Assembly: GCA_905215615.1 (NCBI GenBank)
Contig: CAJMQM010000032.1
Location: 1-11,444, forward strand
Reading direction: 5' to 3'
From: an uncultured bacterium
GTDB taxonomy: Bacteria; Bacillota; Clostridia; TANB77; CAG-508
DNA: 11,444 bases
Shown one piece after another: positions 6,534 to 11,444 of this stretch. The translations under genes and the position numbers were made by a program. Position 1 is the first letter of the stretch; each line of letters begins with the position of its first letter. The notes beneath the pieces are model-generated. The model searched no databases, was not told the DNA's origin, and saw nothing but the letters and a program-made list of their open reading frames with translations.

Positions 6534-6551
6534 TTTTCGTTACAAAATCAA
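6523..6551 (-). promoter_or_regulatory. distal promoter of the surface-protein gene
   Basis: TTGATT (6546-6551), a 17-nt spacer and a perfect TATAAT (6523-6528). Transcripts from here would start near 6516 and carry a leader of about 160 nt that runs through the proximal promoter. Confidence 0.55.
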
Positions 6552-6663
6552 GTGGAAAGTGGCTATATTTAAGTATTTTATAGATATTTAATGTGCTTTT
6601 ATATTAATTAATATATTTCTTAGTTTTCTTTTTATTATCCAATAAATTCATTATAAAGTTTTT

Positions 6664-6714
6664 ATATAAAAAAAATTCTGTTTTAACTTATTAATAAACC
6701 AAAACAGAATTTTT
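6664..6714 (-). terminator. Rho-independent terminator of the DUF308 gene
   Basis: Arms 6671-6684 and 6701-6714 form a perfect 14-bp stem (AAAACAGAATTTTT type) around a 16-nt loop. On the minus strand the stem runs into a tract of eight T residues. It starts 30 nt after the stop codon at 6744. Confidence 0.85.
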
Positions 6715-6743
6715 ATAAACTATTTTACTAGCTTTATATATAA

Positions 6744-7295
6744 TTATTTTTCTTCTTTTAAATGATATAGTATTGTGCAAGCATCAATTATGTTTAATAT
6801 TTCTACTACTAGTAATACTAAACCAACTAATGTTGTTACTGTAATAGTTGCTTCAAATGGATTAAATATAACTAAAAATCCTAATACAATTCCTACTATA
6901 GCAATAAAAAGCATTAATCCCCAGCTACTATTTGGTACAGTTTTAATGTTAAGAGCCATTTGGAAAGTAATTAAACTTTTTAATATAATCCATACTGCAA
7001 ATATTATTGGTAAAAATGTAATTAAACTATCTGCACATACTGCTATAACAGCTCCAGCAAAAACCTCTATTAATCCTTCTATAAGCTCAAAGCTCATTAA
7101 TTTTTGTGTTTGATCTATTTTAAAATAATTAATAATGTGTATAACACCATCAATCATAATTACAAGACCAAATAAAACTGTTATTAATGATAATGATTCT
7201 TCTGGCTTAAAGATTAAGAATAATGCTACTATTAACATTAATGCAGATGCTAATATTGATACTTTCTCGTATTTTCTTGTGTAATTTACTAACAT
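6744..7295 (-). CDS. DUF308/HdeD-like six-helix membrane protein
   Basis: This 183-residue integral membrane protein has six predicted helices at about 10-29, 36-57, 71-88, 93-112, 124-145 and 151-173. The first and third helix pairs resemble each other: ALFLIFKPEESLSLITVLFG against GFLVIFNPFEATITVTTLVG. This F-x-P-loop-helix repeat is characteristic of the DUF308/HdeD family. In enterobacteria HdeD is linked to acid resistance, but the biochemical role in Bacillota is unknown and no catalytic residue is seen. AAGGAGAG stands 5 nt before the ATG. It lies between two strong terminators, so it is probably a single-gene unit, although read-through from the kinase gene is possible. Confidence 0.85.
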   Translation of the reverse strand: MLVNYTRKYEKVSILASALMLIVALFLIFKPEESLSLITVLFGLVIMIDGVIHIINYFKIDQTQKLMSFELIEGLIEVFAGAVIAVCADSLITFLPIIFAVWIILKSLITFQMALNIKTVPNSSWGLMLFIAIVGIVLGFLVIFNPFEATITVTTLVGLVLLVVEILNIIDACTILYHLKEEK

Positions 7296-7357
7296 TTTTT
7301 CTCTCCTTTCTCTATAAAAAAAGTTTTGTTTTTTAATAGCTTTTGTGTATATTTTAT

Positions 7358-7386
7358 TTTATATCATTTTTTGTAAAAAAAAGCAA
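7358..7386 (-). promoter_or_regulatory. candidate promoter of the DUF308 gene
   Basis: TTGCTT (7381-7386), a 17-nt spacer and TATAAA (7358-7363). The -35 overlaps the foot of the kinase terminator and its T-tract forms part of the spacer. The -35 is weak and the DNA is AT-rich, so the call is tentative. Confidence 0.35.
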
Positions 7387-7456
7387 TATGAATTTGTATC
7401 TTTATAACTATGCAATAAAATTTTTATTACATATTATATTTACAAATTCATATTAC
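7375..7456 (-). terminator. Rho-independent terminator of the two-component operon
   Basis: The outer arms 7383-7398 and 7441-7456 pair over 16 bp on the minus-strand RNA (one U-G wobble). The stem starts 4 nt after the kinase stop and is followed by eight T residues (7375-7382). The large loop contains a second inverted repeat (7410-7420 with 7422-7432), giving a nested hairpin. Confidence 0.85.
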
Positions 7457-7460
7457 TTAA

Positions 7461-9503
7461 TTAATCTACTTTATCAAATTCGATTATTACTTTGTATAAG
7501 TCGCCATCTAAGTATATGTTAAATGTTCCACCTTGCAAGGTAGTTAAACTAGTTGCTATTGAAAGCCCAAGTCCGCTTCCCTCTGTATTTCTTGCACTGT
7601 CTCCTCTTACAAAACGTTGCATAAGCTCTTCTGTAGATATATTTAGCTTATCTTTTGAAATATTTTTCATTTGAATTGTTATTCTATTATTATTTTGTAT
7701 TACATCAACATATACTCTTGTATTTTCCATTGCATATTTTGAAATGTTTGAGTACATGTTTTCTAAAACTCTATACATATATCTACTATCTGCATTTATA
7801 TATACGTTTTTCTCTGGTAAAGACATAACTTCATCTAAATTTCTAGCTTTAAATTTATCTTCAAATTCTCCAGATATTTGTTTTAATAGCTCATTTACAT
7901 TTAGCCTTTCCATATTTAGTTTTATGTTTCCAGATGATGCTTTTGAAGCTTCTACCAGGTCTTCTGTAAGTCTTTTTAATCTTTGTGACTTATTATCTAA
8001 TATGTCTAAATATTCCTTTGCTTTTTCATTTGGTAGTTCTTCTTTTTTTAGCAAGTCCACATAGTTTATAATTGAGGTAAGTGGTGTTTTTATATCATGT
8101 GATACATTTGTAATTAACTCTGTTTTTAACCTTTCACTTTTTAGCTTTTCTTGTATTGCATTAGAAAGTCCCCCTGCTATATCATTTATCTGCACTGCTA
8201 TATCATGTAAAGAGCCTTTATATCTGTTTTCATCTAAATGAACCTCTGTATTTCCCATATAAATTTGATTTATTGCATTTTTTATTTCCATATATCTTAC
8301 TAACCACTGATGAACTTTTGCAAAACTATATGTCCATAACGCAATTAATAAAATAATTCCAATTGTATCTTTAATACTAAAACAAATAACATTTAATACT
8401 ATAAAGGTTACAACAACTAATATTATTTTAACTGTCATACTAGCATTTCTTGTCATAGATTTTATTACATTACTAATCCATCTTATTATTCTATATGTTA
8501 CCGTATTTTTAAATAATGTTTTAGATTTTATTCTCTTTATAATAGTTTCTAGTAATAAAACCATAGACATATATACTATAACTGCACCAATTGAAATTCC
8601 CGTAAGTATTATAGATATATTTTCCGAATCAAGTGCTGCAAAAAATCCAAGTCCCACCATCATTAAAGTAAATATTAAAATAAATGCTACAAGAAGTGGA
8701 GATTTATCTAATGCATTTAATATAATCTCGCCTTTTTCGTTTTTTAGTCCTATTAAAAAACAATTTACTATTGTTATAAATAAAATTATTATTATGCTTA
8801 TTGGTAATAAATACAATGCCGGTTTATATAAAATGCTTGCTAAATCAAATATTGTTTTAGATTTTCTGTATTGGTCATAATAAGGCAAGTCGTTTTCCAA
8901 ACTAGTATATACACTAACATTTCCCATCTCATTTATTCTTTTGTATGTACTTTTATATCGTATTTCCTCCATAGATAAGCTTTCAATAGATGTGCTTACA
9001 TTGCCCTCTTCATAATTCCAATACACATTGTTTTCTGCAAGCCTTTGCTCAATTTCTTCTATTGTATCTGTTAGCATGGTATGTTCTACATTTGTATATG
9101 CTACTGCATTTTCGTTATCTATTATTAAGTATTTAAAATTTTTATATTCATAACTATCTAAGTAATTAATTCTACCTATTGCGTCTCCTATTTCCACATC
9201 ATCCTGATAATCACTATAAATTCCATAGCTACTACTTTGATAAAAAGATTCTGCTTTTACCTCACCATTATCATATTCTACAATTTCTGAACCCGAATTT
9301 ATATAAAAGTTGTTTATAATTGAAGCACTATATGTATATGCAAAATTATCAGTAGCAAAATAGTTTGTTGTATCTTGAACTTGCTTATTTTTGTTTTCAT
9401 AATACAAACTCAATGCTGACAAAATAGATATTACAATAAAAACTGGAATTAAAAGATAGCCTACTATTTTTATTATTTCTTTTGTTCTATTTCTCATACT
9501 CAT
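7461..9503 (-). CDS. membrane sensor histidine kinase
   Basis: This 680-residue kinase is the partner of the response regulator just upstream. Helix 1 (11-33) precedes an extracytoplasmic sensor region (34-221) with no recognised ligand fold. A block of five more helices follows, at about 222-252, 268-290, 297-320, 357-376 and 379-397. A HAMP-like linker (about 405-455) leads to the dimerisation helix with phospho-acceptor His469 in NVSHDIKTPLTS. The ATPase domain shows the N box (ENMYSNISKY, Asn586), the F box (LMQRFVRGD, 627-635) and the G box (EGSGLGL, 641-647). The usual DxGxG is replaced by KNISK at 613-617, as in a known Bacillota kinase subgroup. AAAGGTGGTG precedes ATG 9503 by a short 4-nt spacer; ATG 9497 is an alternative with 10 nt. 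An ATG at 9530 overlaps the regulator's stop and lacks a ribosome site. The signal sensed is unknown. Confidence 0.9.
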   Translation of the reverse strand: MSMRNRTKEIIKIVGYLLIPVFIVISILSALSLYYENKNKQVQDTTNYFATDNFAYTYSASIINNFYINSGSEIVEYDNGEVKAESFYQSSSYGIYSDYQDDVEIGDAIGRINYLDSYEYKNFKYLIIDNENAVAYTNVEHTMLTDTIEEIEQRLAENNVYWNYEEGNVSTSIESLSMEEIRYKSTYKRINEMGNVSVYTSLENDLPYYDQYRKSKTIFDLASILYKPALYLLPISIIIILFITIVNCFLIGLKNEKGEIILNALDKSPLLVAFILIFTLMMVGLGFFAALDSENISIILTGISIGAVIVYMSMVLLLETIIKRIKSKTLFKNTVTYRIIRWISNVIKSMTRNASMTVKIILVVVTFIVLNVICFSIKDTIGIILLIALWTYSFAKVHQWLVRYMEIKNAINQIYMGNTEVHLDENRYKGSLHDIAVQINDIAGGLSNAIQEKLKSERLKTELITNVSHDIKTPLTSIINYVDLLKKEELPNEKAKEYLDILDNKSQRLKRLTEDLVEASKASSGNIKLNMERLNVNELLKQISGEFEDKFKARNLDEVMSLPEKNVYINADSRYMYRVLENMYSNISKYAMENTRVYVDVIQNNNRITIQMKNISKDKLNISTEELMQRFVRGDSARNTEGSGLGLSIATSLTTLQGGTFNIYLDGDLYKVIIEFDKVD

Positions 9504-9505
9504 TT

Positions 9506-9515
9506 CACCACCTTT
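9506..9515 (-). promoter_or_regulatory. ribosome binding site of the histidine kinase
   Basis: AAAGGTGGTG differs at one base from the ideal AAAGGAGGTG. It excludes the overlapping upstream ATG at 9530 and points to ATG 9503 or 9497; spacing (4 or 10 nt from the GGTGG core) does not separate these two. Confidence 0.7.
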
Positions 9516-9522
9516 ACTGTTT

Positions 9523-10233
9523 TTATGCATCTAAATTTTCTATTTTATAGCCTATTCCCCAAATAACTTTTAAATATCTTGGTTCTCTTGGATTTATTTC
9601 TATTTTTTCTCTTATATGCCTAATATGTACTGCTATAATATTTTCTGCTCCGTATGCTTCATCTTCCCACACGTTTTCGTATATTTGCTCTATTGAATAT
9701 ACCTTTCCTTTATTTTGTGTTAAAAATTTCAAAATATTGTATTCCGTAGGTGTAAGCTTTACTTCTTTTTCACCTACTGTAACTTGTTTTGTATTATCAT
9801 CTATAATTAAGTCTCCTGATTTGTACATGTTATCACTATTATTTGCTTTTTCTGCAATAGACCCTAGAGTTGTGTATCTTCTTATTTGCGAATTAACTCT
9901 TGCAATTAGCTCTAATGGATTAAATGGCTTTGTTATATAATCATCTGCACCATTATTTAGCCCTGCTATCTTATCATAATCCTCAGATTTAGCAGATAGC
10001 ATAATTATTGGGATTGCTTTATCTTTCCTTATTAAATTAGCCACACTAATTCCATCTAGTTCTGGCATCATTATATCTAATAAAATTAAATGTATATCTT
10101 CGTTTTCTTTAACTATTTTTAAAGCCTCACGTCCATTATATGCTTTTAAAACATTATACCCTTCTCTTTTTAAATATATCTCAATAGCCTCTACAATTTC
10201 CTTGTCGTCATCGCAAACTAATACATTATACAT
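9523..10233 (-). CDS. OmpR/PhoB-family response regulator
   Basis: This 236-residue DNA-binding regulator is presumably phosphorylated by the adjacent kinase. The receiver domain (about 3-118) has the acidic pair Asp8-Asp9, phospho-acceptor Asp53 in LLDIMMP, Ser80 at the usual Ser/Thr switch position and Lys102 in TKPF. After a linker (120-138), the winged-helix domain (about 139-232) shows LTPTEYNILKFL at 160-171 and the recognition region ENIIAVHIRHIREKIE at 197-212, then a YLKVIWGIGYKI wing. All key residues are intact. AAGGGG lies 6 nt before the ATG. The stop is 19 nt before the kinase ATG at 9503, so the two genes are co-transcribed. Its targets are not visible; autoregulation and control of envelope genes nearby are possible. 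Confidence 0.95.
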   Translation of the reverse strand: MYNVLVCDDDKEIVEAIEIYLKREGYNVLKAYNGREALKIVKENEDIHLILLDIMMPELDGISVANLIRKDKAIPIIMLSAKSEDYDKIAGLNNGADDYITKPFNPLELIARVNSQIRRYTTLGSIAEKANNSDNMYKSGDLIIDDNTKQVTVGEKEVKLTPTEYNILKFLTQNKGKVYSIEQIYENVWEDEAYGAENIIAVHIRHIREKIEINPREPRYLKVIWGIGYKIENLDA

Positions 10234-10279
10234 AAAATTCCCCTTTTCTAATACTTATATTTTTTCATGTTTATAATAT

Positions 10280-10307
10280 ATCATATTTTTATTAAGAAAA
10301 TTAGCAA
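10280..10307 (-). promoter_or_regulatory. candidate promoter of the two-component operon
   Basis: TTGCTA (10302-10307), a 16-nt spacer and TATGAT (10280-10285) lie in the 101-bp gap before the regulator gene, with a predicted leader of about 40 nt. No clear terminator follows the permease gene, so read-through from upstream is also possible. Confidence 0.4.
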
Positions 10308-10334
10308 GCTTTATTAATATTTTATTAATAATTT

Positions 10335-11444
10335 TTACTGTTTTTCTGTTGTTTCTATGTTTTTAACATTATTTTTCCAGTCTATAAACTCTGTAACAAG
10401 TAATTTTATAACAGCCATAATAGGTACAGCTAAAAACATACCAAGGACTCCAAAATATGCTCCACCAATTGTTACTGCAAAAATAACTAATAATGGACTC
10501 ATTTTTAATGAATTCCCTACTATTTTTGGATTAATTATATTTGCATCTATTTGTTGTAAAACAATTACAACTATTGCCATTACAACAGCTTGACCAATTC
10601 CACCTGTAAATATAGTTACAATTACCGCTACTATTACTGCTACTATTGCTCCAAAATAAGGTATTAGGTTAAATAATCCTATCATAAATCCTAGTAAAAC
10701 TGCATATCTTACACCAATTATAGCCATTGCTATTGATGTTAAAACACCTACTATAACAGCATCTAAAAGTTGTGCTGATAAAAATCTAAAAAATATTTCG
10801 TTTGACCTATTAAAATATTGCCCTACTTTTAAATATGTATCTTTTTTGAATATTGCTCTTGCTGCCCTTTTTAAGAAGTTTAATATTTGTTTTCTTTCTA
10901 ATAATATATATACAGAAACTACAAATGCAACAAAAACATTAAATATTCCGCTTACAATATTAACAGCACCTTTTAAATAGCTTATAATGCTATCTAAACT
11001 AGTAAATCTTTCTAAATCTATATTTTGTATCTTATCTATTGCACTTGTTACAATTTCACTTTTTAAAAAAGATTCTGCTGGTAGCTTATCTATTGCTTGT
11101 AACATTGCATTATAATAATTTTGTATATTATTTATAAATTCTATTGCACTATCTATAATTGCAGGTATTACAAATGTAAGTGCTACAACTATTATTAAAA
11201 GTACTATTATATATACTGTTGCTACAGATAATGCTCTAGCATGTTTATTTATAAAGTTTTTCTTTTTGGTTTTTTTATATAAATTTTCAACACCTCTACA
11301 TGGCAAGTACAATAAATATGCTATTAAAAGCCCTGCTAAAAACGGTGCTAAAACTGAAAGTAAAGTCTTAAACCATAAACCAATTTGTGTAAAGTTATCT
11401 AATAATTTATAAACTATAATTAATAATACTCCAATTATAAAAAT
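10335..11444 (-). CDS. AI-2E family transporter (N-terminus outside window)
   Basis: A membrane permease of the PF01594 family, which includes TqsA and Na+/H+ antiporter-like members; the substrate cannot be read from sequence. The frame stays open to the right edge, so 369 residues are visible and the start codon is outside. Visible features: an N-terminal helix pair (about 1-13 and 27-45), a basic stretch (LYKKTKKKNFINKHAR), a helix ending ALTFVIP, then a long amphipathic region. The C-terminal block carries the family signature GLFNLIPYFGA at about 256-266, followed by several hydrophobic helices and the hydrophilic tail IDWKNNVKNIETTEKQ. The length matches the usual 340-400 residues, so little is probably missing. 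A start at 11312 would need a TTG codon in the middle of conserved sequence and is rejected. It lies 101 bp upstream of the response regulator; whether they are co-transcribed is unclear. Confidence 0.9.
   Translation of the reverse strand: MFIIGVLLIIVYKLLDNFTQIGLWFKTLLSVLAPFLAGLLIAYLLYLPCRGVENLYKKTKKKNFINKHARALSVATVYIIVLLIIVVALTFVIPAIIDSAIEFINNIQNYYNAMLQAIDKLPAESFLKSEIVTSAIDKIQNIDLERFTSLDSIISYLKGAVNIVSGIFNVFVAFVVSVYILLERKQILNFLKRAARAIFKKDTYLKVGQYFNRSNEIFFRFLSAQLLDAVIVGVLTSIAMAIIGVRYAVLLGFMIGLFNLIPYFGAIVAVIVAVIVTIFTGGIGQAVVMAIVVIVLQQIDANIINPKIVGNSLKMSPLLVIFAVTIGGAYFGVLGMFLAVPIMAVIKLLVTEFIDWKNNVKNIETTEKQ

Larger units (their letters stand above)
6355..6743. other. 389-bp intergenic region upstream of the surface-protein gene
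   Basis: Very AT-rich, with no credible gene on either strand; the few short ATG-led frames lack ribosome sites. Reading on the minus strand it holds the terminator of the DUF308 gene (6664-6714), a distal promoter (6523-6551), a tandem 10-bp repeat (6513-6533), a proximal promoter (6390-6418) and the AAGGGTGAG ribosome site next to the ATG at 6354. No known riboswitch was recognised. Confidence 0.6.

Noticed and set aside
6355..6663. Possible c-di-GMP riboswitch in the adhesin leader
   Set aside because: The neighbouring GGDEF gene made this worth checking, but none of the conserved core segments of class I or II c-di-GMP riboswitches was seen on the minus strand; a covariance-model search would settle it.
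9504..9530. Histidine kinase start at 9530
   Set aside because: That ATG overlaps the response-regulator stop codon, has no upstream ribosome site, and the real site AAAGGTGGTG lies downstream of it.
10311..10331. 8-bp inverted repeat after the permease stop as a terminator
   Set aside because: The stem is entirely A/T and no U-tract follows on the minus strand.

Overview
The window is AT-rich DNA in which every recognisable gene lies on the minus strand, so transcription runs from position 11444 towards position 1. Base composition, strong AGGAGG-like ribosome sites, sigma-A type promoters, U-tract hairpin terminators and the gene families present all point to a low-GC Bacillota, most likely a member of the Clostridia. 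A CwlD/amidase_3-type wall amidase would fit a spore-former, but only its N-terminal 100 residues are visible. No mobile element, CRISPR array, tRNA or rRNA was found.

Layout in transcription order: (1) an AI-2E-family membrane permease, cut by the right edge (11444-10335). (2) A two-component pair: an OmpR/PhoB-type response regulator (10233-9523) followed closely by a six-helix membrane histidine kinase (9503-7461), ended by a strong terminator. (3) A DUF308/HdeD-like six-helix membrane protein as a single-gene unit (7295-6744) with its own terminator. (4) A 389-bp intergenic region with two candidate promoters. (5) A 1307-residue secreted surface protein (6354-2431) with a Cys-Gln thioester-type head, four repeated Ig-like stalk modules and a C-terminal membrane segment, closed by a terminator. 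(6) A promoter with an extended -10, then an apparent operon: a membrane-anchored Ig-like repeat protein (2242-1298), a receiver-GGDEF protein (1281-355) and an N-acetylmuramoyl-L-alanine amidase (300 to the left edge).

The common theme is the cell envelope: signal sensing (kinase and regulator), a putative covalent adhesin, and a co-transcribed unit that puts a wall-facing Ig protein, a probable c-di-GMP synthase and a peptidoglycan amidase together. That the adhesin is controlled by the neighbouring GGDEF protein or two-component system is only a hypothesis; no c-di-GMP riboswitch was recognised in its leader.

The most notable items are the predicted thioester plus isopeptide chemistry of the adhesin, and a perfect 18-bp hairpin at 292-337 that holds the amidase Shine-Dalgarno in its loop and the start codon in its stem.
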